Shown here: piece after piece, positions 24,787-36,141 of the stretch
Layout of the letters: every line of letters starts with the position of its first letter
Position numbering within the stretch: the first letter of the stretch is position 1
Origin: Cavenderia fasciculata
Lineage: Eukaryota > Evosea > Eumycetozoa > Acytosteliales > Cavenderiaceae
NCBI RefSeq assembly: GCF_000203815.1
Contig: NW_004457729.1
Coordinates: 806,674 to 870,673, forward strand
Length of the DNA stretch: 64,000 bases
Direction of reading: 5' to 3'
Notes under the pieces: model-generated
The model's database searches: none
Told to the model about the DNA's origin: nothing
Seen by the model: the letters and a program-made list of their open reading frames with translations, nothing else
Position numbers and translations under genes: made by a program

Positions 24787-26336
24787 TTATTTTGAAAAAT
24801 TTTGTCTCCATAAAAATTCTTCAATTACACCAGATTCATTTGAGAATTGACATGAACTTGAACAAGTATAAATATTTAAAACACCAAAATCAATGTCATT
24901 GAATGATGCCAACTTGTCACTATCGACTTCGATGAAATGTAAGAGTTGTGGTAGAATTTGCATTTCAAACTTTCTTTCACTCTTGCAATTTGAACATTTT
25001 GGAATATCTGTTGTTAAATCCTTTGGTTTATTTTCCTCTGCTACCCATAAAACTCTATATTTATCTTCTCTACAATATCTACAAACATATAAATAAATAT
25101 TAATAAAATAATTTTTTAATACTCCTTTCTGTCTCTCTCTTTACAAACCTTAAAACTTGAGATTGATCAGGTTTAGTAGTAAGTTTAAATTGATATAATT
25201 CTCTATCTTTCATATTGGTAAATGTTCTTTCAGAGAATTCATCTTTGAGTCCAGTTTCACCAAGATAATCTTGGTAATCTTCCATACCTGGAGCATGTGT
25301 ATCGACCTCTCCCGTTTGTACATTGGATGAAATAGGTACCAATTCATTACCAGTTGCTGATTTTGGTTGTTCATTTTCTCCTTCTTCGAGATCATAATCG
25401 TCTTCGTCTTCGTCATCCTCGTTGATATATTGTTTGGCAGTGAGTGGATCATAGTTTTCAAATTCATCGTCTTCGCAGATAATGAGGAATTGTTTAAAAT
25501 GATGTTGATGTTTCTTTCTATGCAACAAGGTGGTTGCCTTGCCACAGTGTTCACGGTGATGCAATTCCCAATCGATCGATTGATGGTCTCTGGAGCAATA
25601 GTTGACTTGCTTGCACTTGCCACACTTGTTGGTGGCGTGTAAACCGCAAAACTCGCATGTCACCTGTCTCTTGCTCATCTTTTTCTCGTCTACCTTGAAA
25701 TCGTCGTCATAACGTCTCTCTTCTTGATCAATCTCATATACTTGATTGTCAAGCGGCAATTGTTGTCTAAATACCTTGTAATTATTGCATTGTGCACTCT
25801 TGCAACAAAACAAATAAATAGTACGATGATATGTATATTCAAAATCACTCCATGGTGCATAAAACTATAAAGAGACAATAATCATAATTAGTATATATTT
25901 ATCTCTTATATATATCTAATGTTGTATAATATATTATCGCACCTGTAACAAAAAAGAGAATTGAGAGTCACATCTCGAACACATCATCTGATCTCTTGTT
26001 GGGATATGTTCTAAATCTAACCATGCCTGTTCATTGATTGAATACAAAAAGGAAAGGAAATCAATATACATTAATATTAATAAACATTCTCTTTATTGAA
26101 ATGATAGTAGTATAGTATAGAATAGTATAGTAGTATTCTACTAGTTTACGACAACATACAGGATTACCTCCTATCTTGTTTGGGAAAAAGTCAGATGTCA
26201 ACTCTCTAAGCTCGTACACTGGTTCTGTGAAACCCATCGTAACCTGATGTGTACCAACAACGACATCTGTAGCTGCTGCTGCTGTATTTTCTGTTGTAGA
26301 TGATGATGATGAAGGTACTGTATCGTTATTCGACAT
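24787..26336 (-). CDS. PDCD2 (programmed cell death protein 2) homologue
   Basis: Four exons on the minus strand (26336-26160, 26026-25943, 25864-25149, 25078-24787) give 422 residues. The N-terminal region has the PDCD2 pattern: TSDFFPNKIGGNPAWLD, paired cysteines (CSRC) and HRTIYLFCCKSAQC. It is followed by a MYND zinc finger (CEFCGLHATNKCGKCKQVNYC, then the H-x3-C end). An acidic middle part follows, and the PDCD2_C domain with CSNC and YTCSSSCQ cysteine pairs ends the protein. PDCD2 proteins act as dedicated chaperones for ribosomal protein uS5 and are needed for 40S subunit assembly. The intron between exons 2 and 3 uses a weak donor (GTGCGA), but the domain continues across it. The gene starts divergently from whatever lies at 26400-27260. 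Confidence 0.88.
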
Positions 26337-27668
26337 GATAACAACTAATCTACTGTACTATATATATATTTGTAAATGTAGAAACAATAAAACAAGATTT
26401 CAAAGGATGTGAGAGAGCAGAGCAATTTCGCTTCGTTCGTCTTTTCTTTTGTGTTTGTCTAAAATTATTTTGAATTTCGTTGATTTTTGGATGGAAAATA
26501 CAAAATAATAATAATTACATACTTTGACGATGGTGGCACAAGTAATGATTAGATTGAAACATGGTCTTTTAAGATACTTCACCATGCCAGCATATTTACA
26601 GATTGGGGTTTGAATTGTTGTAAAGTTAAAAGACCATGTTTCATCGTCAAACAATTTAGTCTCTTCAAATTTAATGACAACCTAAAACAAAATCATCTAA
26701 CCCCAAAGAATAGTGAAAGATGAGAAGGATATAAATGTTTCTCCTCTAACTGAATGTTAAATTAATATGCTGTCTCAGCATCCGGTGCTGGAATGACCAT
26801 CTTCCTCCCAAACTTTGGCTCCTTTCTGAAGAGTTTGATTTGTGAGGCCTCACAATTGAGCAATACGTCTTTCAATTAGCTTTACAAATTCCAATGCGTA
26901 AAGACGGTGGATGGATTTCTGATTGGTTTGTCTATTGAATCACTTTGTCTATTTTGAAATGGTTTCTATAAATATAAATAATATTATATATTGTTATTAA
27001 TATAAATGATTATAATTAATATCAATTTCTAATATAAAATTATTAATAATTTACGATATAACTGTTGCTAGACCAATGAATACTACTGTGTAGCCGTCTA
27101 TTGACTAAAATAGAAGGGAGCAAAATATTAGCTGCTTTGCTGATTGTTAAAGAGTGTATGTGAACTTACCTTTGGATACAAGGTTGTCTGAATTTGATTG
27201 CCCAAAGAGGATAGGTGTATGCATGCGAGTAACTATATTATGTTGGGGGGAACCTTTCATATCCTATCAATCGATATTGATTGCTTGAAAGTGATGATTA
27301 CAATCACCAATACAAGAACTTCAATAATGCATTGAAGTGAATGATCAATTACCAAAAAAGGGTTACAATGATTGATTGATGGTGACTCATACACACCCCC
27401 ACACTTTACTGTTCTTTTTATCTAAATTCTTTGTTGGTTGCATAGTATCAAATAATTAAGTGGGACCAAACAAATATTTGTTTTTGTTACACCAATTTTA
27501 TTCAACGAAAATTCAATAGAGACAGCAAAGAAGCAAAAAAGACATTTGCTTTCATATTATTGCTACTGCAATAAATAATAATAAATCATCATTATCATTC
27601 AAATTCAGTTTCAGTCAATATTGATATTAGAAATAGAGAAATAGAGATAGATAGAGATAGATAGAGAG
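26337..27668. other. Intergenic region with exon-like fragments on the minus strand and a hairpin
   Basis: Three minus-strand segments with good splice signals, 27260-27170, 27104-27055 and 26965-26882, join in phase into a 74-residue ORF beginning MKGSPQHNIVTRMHTP. The same splice sites in another frame read TTLYPK, SIDGYTVVFIGLATVIS (a convincing membrane helix) and NHFKIDKVIQ before a stop, but I cannot find a start for it. Two further open pieces lie at about 26770-26882 (ending APDAETAY and a stop) and 26523-26669 (after TTTTAG, up to a GTATGT donor). I could not assemble a recognisable gene. One or two small genes, or relics, are likely here. An inverted repeat is at 26523-26651. Confidence 0.35.
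26523..26651. repeat. Inverted repeat able to form a long hairpin
   Basis: GAAACATGGTCTTTTAA at 26556-26572 is matched exactly by its reverse complement at 26626-26642, leaving a 53-nt loop. The next 9-10 bases outward (TTTGACGATG at 26523-26532 and CATCGTCAAA at 26642-26651) also pair if a 23-nt bulge on the left arm is looped out. Such a structure could be a small-RNA precursor or the remains of a palindromic element. Confidence 0.75.
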
Positions 27669-29247
27669 ATGGATCGAAAGGTATCATCCTCCTCCAAACC
27701 ATCCTCAACTACTTCTTCTTCATCATCTTCCTCTTCTTCATCCTCCTCTGCAACAACTACAGGAACTGGTACGAGTAGGTCAACAACAGGTAGTGGTGCA
27801 GTTGTAGGTAAAAGAGTACCTACGACGACGACGACGACTACATCATCTACATCGTCACCAACATTAACATCAACATTAAAGACAAAACCATTGTCATCTA
27901 TTACATCGGTACCTAGAGCTCCTGTCACTTCTAAACATGCATCGTTACCAAACTTAACAACTGGTAGAACACCTCCTATAACTAGTAGTAGTACTACAAC
28001 CGGTACATCAACTACAAGAGTTGTAAGAAAACCATTGTCTACCACATCAACTTCTTCAACATCTCCGACTTCAACAAGAACAACAACAACAACAACAACA
28101 TCATCATCGTCGGGTAGAACTATACCAAGTAGTAGAACAACTACGACTACCACGTCAAGACCTACGTTGACATCATCTTCAACGAGAACAACTACCTCTT
28201 CTGCAAGATTAACAGCACAGAAACAAACCCCTATAGGTACGAGTAGAACAACAAGTGTTGAGTCACAAAAACAACAACAACAACAACAACAAGCAGCTGC
28301 ATCGGTGACACCAGTGATTGATCTTACTCTATCAACAAGCTCAACTGCATCAAGCGAAGATAGTTCTTCATTGTCACCAGAGTTTGATAGAGTTGTATCA
28401 GAGTTTATTGTACTTGATGAACAAGAAGAAGAAGAGGAAGGAGATGATAATGATGGAGGAGAAGATGGACAACCAAGTGAAGAAGAGATATTGGATGTTG
28501 ATGAATACCATCTTCACAACAACAACACTGAAAGTTACCAAATGGAAGAAGATGAACAACAATATGAAGAACAAGATCAAGTGGAACAAGATCAAGAGCA
28601 AGTTGACAACCAACAACAAGACCAAATAGAAAAAGAAGAAAATCTTATACTTGAACAGCAAGCTATTTACGATCAAATTCAATTGGATAACCAAAATGCA
28701 GCGGCAGCAGCAGCTGAAGCTGAAGAAAGAGCAAAGGAAGCAATGGCAATAGAAGAGAGTGAAAAGAAGAATAATAGAAAATCACGTTGGTTCTCATCAT
28801 TGCTCAACCTCTTGCCATCGGCATCATCCATTTCAACTAGTATATCTACTACAATTGCAAGTTCAACCAACGCAATGGAGGATACAACAACCGTTACTAC
28901 AACCTCTGCATCGTCAATGCCAATATCAACATCATCGTCATCTGCATTTGTCAGTCTTGAAAAATCAACAGATATACATTACTACTCTACTGAAAATACT
29001 GGTGTCAATAACAACAATGATCAAATGGATACTACCACTACTACCAGTACTAGTTCATATTCAAATAATAATAATAATAATATTACATATGAAACTGATA
29101 ATAGTTATTTAATGATGTCTAATCAAACACAAGAACAACATTATACAATTGGTCAAGATCAATCATATGGTGGTAGCCATACAACAACAAGATTATCACA
29201 AACTCAACAACTTTATGTAGAGAATGTTCAACCTTTGCAACAAGAGG

Positions 29248-29303
<56 letters not shown>

Positions 29304-31090
29304 GAGGTGGAGCAAATACAAGAACAAGAACCAATTGTTTATAAATCACCTCCATTACCAATACAATCACAACAACCTCATCCACATCATTTGATGATGC
29401 ATCGTCAATCACAACATTATTATCAACAACAACAACAATATCAACCATCACCACCACAATATTATCAATCAACACCAAACCTATTACAATATAGCAATAA
29501 TCGAAATAGTGTACAAATACCCCAACATATGATGTATCCACACAACCAACCAAATGGAGTGGCTATTCTACCATATGTAGTGTCACCTACAAAAGCAGTC
29601 AATATATTCCAAGAGTGGTACAAGTCACTATGGTTTGCACCAACCAATTTCAGAGAACAACTTGAAAAGACACTAGAGATATCCTATCTCTTTGTGCCAT
29701 ACTATGCTTTTACTGCCCTTGTAACATCGACTCATAGAGGTCGTGTTGGTCATCTCAGAAACAACCAACAACAAGCGTTGGTTGTCGATGGTAATAGTGG
29801 AAGATCTCTTAGTGAAACTGAAGAGATTGAATGGAGTAGAGCTACATCTCATCCATATACTCAATCTCATAATGATGTTTTGGTATATTCTCCTATTGGT
29901 TCAAATATGAATGAACAACACCAACAACTACAAATACTACAACAACAAAACAGCAATCATATATCAACAGATAACCCACCACCCTATGTCGATACAAAGG
30001 AAATAGCCAATTGGAAAATTGAATTTACTGAACCATTCCATTCACAACATCCACAATTAAATTTCCCCATCACTGATATCTTACCAGTTTCTCCACAATT
30101 AAATGGTGGTAATCAAAATTTATTATCTTATCCTCAACAACCAAATCAAAATAATCAACAACAACCAAATCAACAACAACAAAGCTATTTAAAAAAGGAT
30201 CCAAATTTATTTAAAATTGCAAAACCATTGGAAAAGATTTCATGGGAAGAAGCTTGGAAATATGCTGAAACAAAGATTAAAAGAAATGAGTGTTATGGAA
30301 ATGACCAAAAATTAAAAAGAGATCATTTGGCACATACTGTAGCTGATACTGAAACTACTACAACTTTTGGTATGAGAGATCTCAAAAAATAATTATTATT
30401 CATTTATTAATATTTAATATTTATTTATATTTTCTAGATAATATTACATATAGAACTATTTATATGCCAATTTATAATATTAGTTATTTATTTGAAGGTG
30501 AAAGATATAATTTTATAATTAATGGACAAAATGCAAGTAGTTTTGGAGAGAGACCCTATGGTATGGGATCAATTAAAAACACAGCTATTAGATTCTTGAC
30601 TGCTGGTATATTTGACAAGGCTGGATCGACCAAGATTGACAAACAAACCGTCACAACCAATGGAATGATCAAAGGAGCAGATTTGAATCAAATCGATGAT
30701 GACCAACACTATCTCGAAGATAGATTTTATCTATTACTACCAGCATCTGATCAATTCCTAATGATTAAAACAATTGGTTTTGTTGTATGTTCACATTTAA
30801 AGAAACAAAAAAAAAGATATTAAACGGAAATCTAATCATTATTTTTATCTATTTATTTTTAGGTTTTAAAGAATACAGGACTTAGTGACTTGGTATTGGA
30901 ATCACATAGAAGAATGAGTGATGAATTGGGAGGAGAATGCATATTGGGAGCAGGTGATACTCAAACATTTACATTTAAAGGATGTTGGTGTATTGGTATT
31001 AAACAAGGTGATCCATCTTTACTAGAACTAGTACGAGTAGAAACAAATGGTGGAAGTGATAAACCAACTGGCGATTTAAGCATGGCCTAA
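27669..31090 (+). CDS. Large Ser/Thr/Gln-rich protein with conserved WYxSLWFAP module
   Basis: Three exons (27669-30369, 30438-30784, 30863-31090) give 1091 residues. The first 640 or so are low complexity: Ser/Thr-rich, then acidic, then Gln runs (about 18 Gln near 29249-29302). The conserved part begins about residue 640 with NIFQEWYKSLWFAP and LEISYLFVPYYAFTA. It continues through a tyrosine/proline-rich region to IYMPIYNISYLFEGERYNF and INGQNASSFGERPYG, and ends with the last two exons. The pairing of a W-Y-x-S-L-W-F-A-P helix with a 'xPYYxF' strand resembles a domain seen in bacterial membrane-associated proteins of unknown function; I recognise the pattern but not a named function. No membrane helix is obvious. 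The stop reached by reading through at 30390 is avoided by a phase-consistent intron (GTATGA to CTAG). Confidence 0.8.
29249..29302. repeat. (CAA)n polyglutamine-coding repeat
   Basis: An almost pure run of CAA codons (about 18 Gln) inside the large low-complexity protein. Such runs are common in dictyostelid genes. Confidence 0.9.
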
Positions 31091-31171
31091 AGGTTACAAA
31101 CAAAAACACACAACTATCCTCCAATAATATTAAATGTACATTTTATTTTGAACAACTTATAATAATAATTA

Positions 31172-31208
<37 letters not shown>

Positions 31209-31417
31209 CCATTCAACATACCTACCTTAAATGGACGTATGGGAAAAACAAAGAAAGATGATTATTCGAGTTTATATTATAAATTAAACTCTTTTTGATT
31301 TCTAATTATATTTTTAAAAAACATCTTGTTTGTTTCTGATTCCAAAATTATTACAGCTGTATATATATGTTTTAAACATTAACCATGTTTTTAGATTTAT
31401 ATTTATATATGTAGATA
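31091..31417. other. Intergenic, A/T-rich with (AAT)n
   Basis: 3' end of the preceding gene and promoter of the F-box/FNIP gene. An (ATA)n run lies at about 31169-31205. No ORF is supported. Confidence 0.5.
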
Positions 31418-33514
31418 ATGAATATAGATAATAATGATAATGATAATGATGATCAACAACAACAACAACAAGAAATTGATTATATAACAACAAAGATACC
31501 AACCATTATATTATTAGATATAATCAATAGGATTGAAGACAATGTAGATCTAATTAGTTGTTTGTTGACTTGTAAAAAGTTATATGAAAAGATTAGACTG
31601 CAATACAGCCATTCTATTCGATTCAAAGGGTTACAGTACATTGGTAAAAGAAAAGACTATACATCATCAGACGATGATCATAGTTTAGATTATTTCACAC
31701 CACTCGTCTACAAGATGGGGAGGTGTATGCCATCGTTTCGAGGTATCCTTCAAAACACTCTATCCAATCAATTGGTCATTGCAAAGAAGAGTCCTGAACT
31801 CCTCAACGCAGTATCTGATATATCTAAAAGGTTAAACAACTTTTATGTTATAGATGGTGTGCTGCACGACGACGAGTCGACCAATGGTCAATCGAGTCAA
31901 CAATCAATGTCATTCAATTTTGACAATCAACAACAATATAATAATCAAGTCTCAAAGGTATTGTTAGTGTCTAGATACGACCCTTTGGACTACATCACAT
32001 TACCATCATCAACAAGACAACTGATCATTGAACAAAGTAATGGAGACCTATCAACCTTTAAAAATTTGGAGTCATTTATTCCATCGACAGTGGAACACTT
32101 GGAAATTGATTGTGAATGCCTCGATCTTTCAAGTACAAGTAACCAAGTAATACCAAACACGATCAAATCATTGGTTATTCATCTAGATGACTCTATCGAT
32201 CAAATCGGTGACTATGAAAATGAAATCTGTTTGCCAAGTGGACTTGAATCTCTTACACTCAGGTTTGGCAGGACTATACCATTCAACCAACTACCATTCA
32301 ACCATCTATTGTCACTCACAACTCTAGAATTCACATCCAAAACAGTGACGACAGGCGTACTACCAACTAGTTTAACAAGTCTTAAAATCAATCTAGAGAA
32401 CCCACCTCCAACAGACTTTTTCAAACCATTGCCCAATCTAGTAACACTTCATGTCCAAATATTCTTCATTCGTCGTGACTCGTTTATAATGGACCTTGAA
32501 TCACTCCAGTATCTTGAGAGTTTAAAGTTTAGTACAAGCCAAAAAGTTGATATCAACCTGCCTGTTTCAGAGTCACTTATATGTCTATCTCTACCATTCA
32601 ACTCGACCAAAATCAGTCATCTACCAAAATCTCTAGAGATCTGTGATATATCTTATGAAAGGTTAATGGCTCTCGTTCAGACGACACCCCTTCCAACATC
32701 GCTACACAAATTGCAAATCCAAAATTGTCCTCATGGTGTACCAGTTGGCGTTATACCCAATAGTGTCAAAGTACTTTCCTTTGCATCTATATCGACAGCT
32801 TTGATAGTCGAAGGGTCTATACCATCATCTGTCGAAAAGTTGGGTCTTGGTCGGTACAATGGTCCTACCTCTCCATCTTTTCTACCCGACTCTATCAAAC
32901 ACCTAACATGGCGTAGAGGCATAGCACGCACCGAGTCGTTGCCAAAGAACTTGGAAACATTGACTTGGAAACCACTCATGATATTATCCTTCGGCGCCCC
33001 CGATAAGTTTATAATGTCAACAGATAACATGCCACCTTCTCTCGTTTCATTGTCAATACAAGTACCCGAATTTCAAACTATCAATCAAACTCGAGTATAC
33101 TCTATGACAGACAATATCAAAAATAATCAAAATAATAATAATATTGACCAACCAATCCTACTACTACTACCAAACCATATCAAACGATTGAGTTGTAGGA
33201 TAGAACCAGGTCACACAACAAAATTATTTTGTTTTAGATTGGATGATATTATTAATCATACCAAAGTTCAAGAACTAAACTTGACCCTTTCATCATCATC
33301 ACAAGTTTGGGTACAATTAGCTATTCAAAGATTGGATAATGACAATTCAAATGTTATGATGGTTGATAACCAATCTATATTTGGTGGATTCTTTAAACAA
33401 AAAAGAATGGAGGATGGTAAATATGGTCCATTATATCTTGTTTATCACAAAGATGGTAAAGAATCTACTTATTTTAGTTATGAAATACCTACTACTAAAA
33501 TAAATAAAGAATAA
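31418..33514 (+). CDS. F-box/FNIP-repeat protein (copy 1)
   Basis: Single exon, 698 residues. After an Asn/Asp/Gln-rich start comes an F-box-like segment (TKIPTIILLDIINRI through SCLLTCKKLYEKIR). It is followed by many FNIP/leucine-rich-like repeats of about 22 residues with the hallmark 'xLPxSLxSLxI' (for example GVLPTSLTSLKINL, GVIPNSVKVLSF and GSIPSSVEKLGLG). These proteins are expanded in dictyostelids; by analogy with other F-box LRR proteins they should recruit substrates to an SCF ubiquitin ligase, but individual targets are unknown. The C-terminal end (RLDNDNSNVMMVDNQSIFGG) is shared with the gene at 36142, so the two are tandem paralogues now separated by a transposon. Confidence 0.9.
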   Translation: MNIDNNDNDNDDQQQQQQEIDYITTKIPTIILLDIINRIEDNVDLISCLLTCKKLYEKIRLQYSHSIRFKGLQYIGKRKDYTSSDDDHSLDYFTPLVYKMGRCMPSFRGILQNTLSNQLVIAKKSPELLNAVSDISKRLNNFYVIDGVLHDDESTNGQSSQQSMSFNFDNQQQYNNQVSKVLLVSRYDPLDYITLPSSTRQLIIEQSNGDLSTFKNLESFIPSTVEHLEIDCECLDLSSTSNQVIPNTIKSLVIHLDDSIDQIGDYENEICLPSGLESLTLRFGRTIPFNQLPFNHLLSLTTLEFTSKTVTTGVLPTSLTSLKINLENPPPTDFFKPLPNLVTLHVQIFFIRRDSFIMDLESLQYLESLKFSTSQKVDINLPVSESLICLSLPFNSTKISHLPKSLEICDISYERLMALVQTTPLPTSLHKLQIQNCPHGVPVGVIPNSVKVLSFASISTALIVEGSIPSSVEKLGLGRYNGPTSPSFLPDSIKHLTWRRGIARTESLPKNLETLTWKPLMILSFGAPDKFIMSTDNMPPSLVSLSIQVPEFQTINQTRVYSMTDNIKNNQNNNNIDQPILLLLPNHIKRLSCRIEPGHTTKLFCFRLDDIINHTKVQELNLTLSSSSQVWVQLAIQRLDNDNSNVMMVDNQSIFGGFFKQKRMEDGKYGPLYLVYHKDGKESTYFSYEIPTTKINKE

Positions 33515-33693
33515 TTTAAGAGAGATAGATACAAATATTTAGAAAAGAAGAAAAATAATATTTATTGGGTTTTTAAATTTAATTTAAAACATGATCATTG
33601 GATAACCAAGATTGATTAAAAGACTGTCTTTTTTTATTATAATGTTTTATTAAATAAATATTAATAAAAATAAAATTAAAATCTAGATGAATT

Positions 33694-33729
33694 TCTGATA
33701 ACCATCCCGAAAAAAAATGTTAAAAATGT
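33694..33729 (+). repeat. Left terminal inverted repeat
   Basis: 36 bp beginning TCTGATAACCATCCCG, followed by a run of eight A and TGTTAAAAATGT. It matches the right end in inverted orientation with one C/T difference at position 9. Confidence 0.9.
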
Positions 33730-33850
33730 CGAAAACATCTAAACATTTTTAACATTTTTAACATTTTAAACATTACAAGTACTACCTTAATTTAAACGTA
33801 TAACTTTAGTATATATCAATCAGCAGTGCTAGTTACAGGAGTTCAATATA

Positions 33851-35972
33851 ATGGATGATGTTTTAACTGTTATTTGTAAGATTTGTGCGAAAATTATCCC
33901 TCTTTGTGATGTCAAAGCACATTTACTTGACACATGCATCCCTTCTCTTCTCTTTCGTTATGGATGCGGTGGTACTCTCCCAACATCACAAGAGTTCGAG
34001 AAGCTAACACAATCAGATAAAGAACATCAAATATTAAAAGTTAAACATGCAACCTTGCAAGAAAAATATAAGCAACGCAAAGCAACAACAATTGTTACAA
34101 CATCTCAACCACCTCCTCCAGTATTTAGATATGATTCACCAACAAATTCTATCTTCTCCTCTCCACCACCAACACCAAGTAATTCCTCAATTGCAATGGA
34201 TAATAGTTTTATGGAAGAGACTTTTCATGTCAAGAAAGAGTTTTTAAAGCAAGCAGATATTCATACATATAACAACAGTAGCAACTTAATTAATCTAGAT
34301 ATTCCTGATGGAGACCAAGGAGTGTGCACACTTGGTAACCAATTTAAGGTGCAGCAGAAAGATGTGATATTTTGTACCAACTCAGTGAGAGGCAGCAACA
34401 GAATAGAAATCACTTGTTTCGACAAACAAATTACATTGTGTAAACCTGCACACATTACGGATGAATATTGTCAAACTCATCTCGTTAGACCTCTTCTGGC
34501 AAGACCTATATCATTAGATGATGTAAAAGAATCAATATCAAACCGCCCAAAAGAAGAGTTGGTTAAATGTGCATCATGTCCAAACAAATGCACGATGAGC
34601 ATAAGATGCAAAGCGTCCTCACTCACTCCAATCAAGGATAATTATCTGTACTTTTGCACATATTCTTGTTTCCAAAAATACTTTGGTTCATCATCAGGTA
34701 AAACCTGGTCTGCTTATATCGAATCTAGTATGTATTATAATTTTTATTACTACTTATAAAGTACATACAACTGATACCTTATTCTAGAACAACCTAAAAA
34801 AGACAAAAAGGAAAAGAAGGAAACGAATAAGGAAAAAGGAAAAGATGATGATTCAGACGAGGAATCCAGCCATGAAGAAGATGAAGAGGGATATGTAGTA
34901 GAAGATGAAGAACAACATACAGATAAGAAAAGAAAAGCATCTACACCACCAAAGCCGACAACTAAAAAGGCTCCAGCTAAAAAGGCTGCAGCCAAAGACA
35001 AAGATAAAAGTAAAAGTTCTGGCAAGAAATAAACTAACAACTATTAATTATTGACACATATCTTCTTCTCTAGAAATTAACAAGATTATAGAGTACTTGG
35101 AAGATGAAATAGTATCGTTCATTGGACTTAAATTTGAAGATTTCCAAGATTTATATCAAAACACTATACGATTGCAAAAGACAAAAACAGAAACCAGAGG
35201 CACTAAATCAAAGTATTCAATCAGGGGCCAGTTGTTTATTACACTTTGTTGGCTCCGTCACTACCCAAAGAGAATTGTTCTATCTGCATTTTTTAAAATA
35301 TCGCAAACTACTGTAGAAGAATACACGTCTAACACTTTGGATTTGTTATATCCTCTCTGCCAAGAGAATTTCGATTACTATTTTTCAAAAAGAATGGACA
35401 AAGAGCACTATTCAATTTATGTTAAAGACACCAATGAATCTTGCATGGTTACATCAGTGGCAGATGGATCAGAACAAAGAATTTCAGTTCCCATGGATTC
35501 CGAAATTGCAATGAATTTTTATAGTGGAAAGAAAGGATATTTCTCAATAACCAAACTTGTCTTTTGTACTCCCACTGGAAAGATTATTTTCATGTCTAAA
35601 TCAAGACCTGGATCAAGAAATGATATTAACCTCGCCAATGAATCAAGAGCTTTCTATTCTAAACTAGACGAAGTTCTCGAGTTTATTTTGGGAGACAAAG
35701 GATTCATAGGTTGTCATGGCATGTATAAACACTTTTTGGTTAACGATAGAAATCCTAAAGCTAGTTTTAATAGAGGTGAGGCTGACAAAAGATTTAAAGC
35801 CATTAGAATTATCATAGAAAATGTGTTTGCCCATATGAAAAAGTGGGAAGCATGCAAAGCGACTTTGAGGATCAAATTTTCCGATCCTTCAAAAATTCTT
35901 CAACAACATGATCAAATATGGTCAGTTGTAGGATATCTCACAAATAAATACAAAAACATTAGAGGATTATAG
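33851..35972 (+). CDS. DDE-superfamily transposase (three exons)
   Basis: Exons 33851-34727, 34788-35009 and 35074-35972 are phase-consistent and give 665 residues. The N-terminus has a CxxC...HxxxxC zinc-finger-like motif (CKICAKIIPL to HLLDTC). A second Cys cluster follows at about residues 235-285 (CASCPNKC, CTYSC), then a Lys/Glu/Asp-rich linker that probably acts in nuclear import. The third exon starts with a helix-turn-helix (GQLFITLCWLRHYP, ISQTTVEEY) and the catalytic core: first Asp in VADGSEQ, second in ILGDKGFIG, and Glu in IIENVFAHMKKW, in the order of DDE_Tnp_4 enzymes. All three catalytic residues are present and no frame is broken. The donor of intron 2 (GTAAAAG at 35010) is weaker than usual but needed to join the zinc-finger part to the DDE part. 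Without it the two halves would be separate ORFs. Confidence 0.85.
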
Positions 35973-36029
35973 TAATAAACTTCTTGTTAAATATGTTTAA
36001 AAATGTTAAAAATGTTTTGGTTTTTTCGT

Positions 36030-36065
36030 ACATTTTTAACATTTTTTTTCGGGATGATTATCAGA
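36030..36065 (-). repeat. Right terminal inverted repeat
   Basis: The reverse complement begins TCTGATAATCATCCCG and continues identically to the left end for 36 bp apart from one transition. Confidence 0.9.
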
Positions 36066-36141
36066 AATTTTAAAGAAGATGAACATGTTCATCACCATCA
36101 TAGGTCACTCGCTTAACATGTAGTACATTACATCTCAAATA

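Larger units (their letters stand above)
33690..36069 (+). mobile_element. DNA transposon with 36-bp terminal inverted repeats, apparently intact
   Basis: Ends at 33694 and 36065 (2372 bp) carry 36-bp inverted repeats that differ at one position (TCTGATAAC/TCATCCCGA...). They are flanked by AATT on both sides (33690-33693 and 36066-36069); the alternative reading is a 2-bp AT duplication with ends one base further out. Between them is one spliced gene for a 665-residue DDE transposase. The near-identical ends and open reading frame indicate recent insertion. The DDE_Tnp_4-type transposase with its helix-turn-helix, and the short target duplication, suggest the IS5/PIF-Harbinger/ISL2EU branch. 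Subterminal copies of AACATTTTTAAC follow the left end and recur near the right end, as expected for transposase-binding repeats. The element lies between two F-box/FNIP paralogues. Confidence 0.88.

Noticed and set aside
27611-28153. 180-codon Val/Asp-rich ORF on the minus strand
   Set aside because: It is the antisense of a Ser/Thr-rich repeat coding region; low complexity in one frame opens the others.
29249-29302. Repeated CAA array as a possible CRISPR or satellite
   Set aside because: Pure codon repeat within an exon; no spacers and a eukaryotic context.
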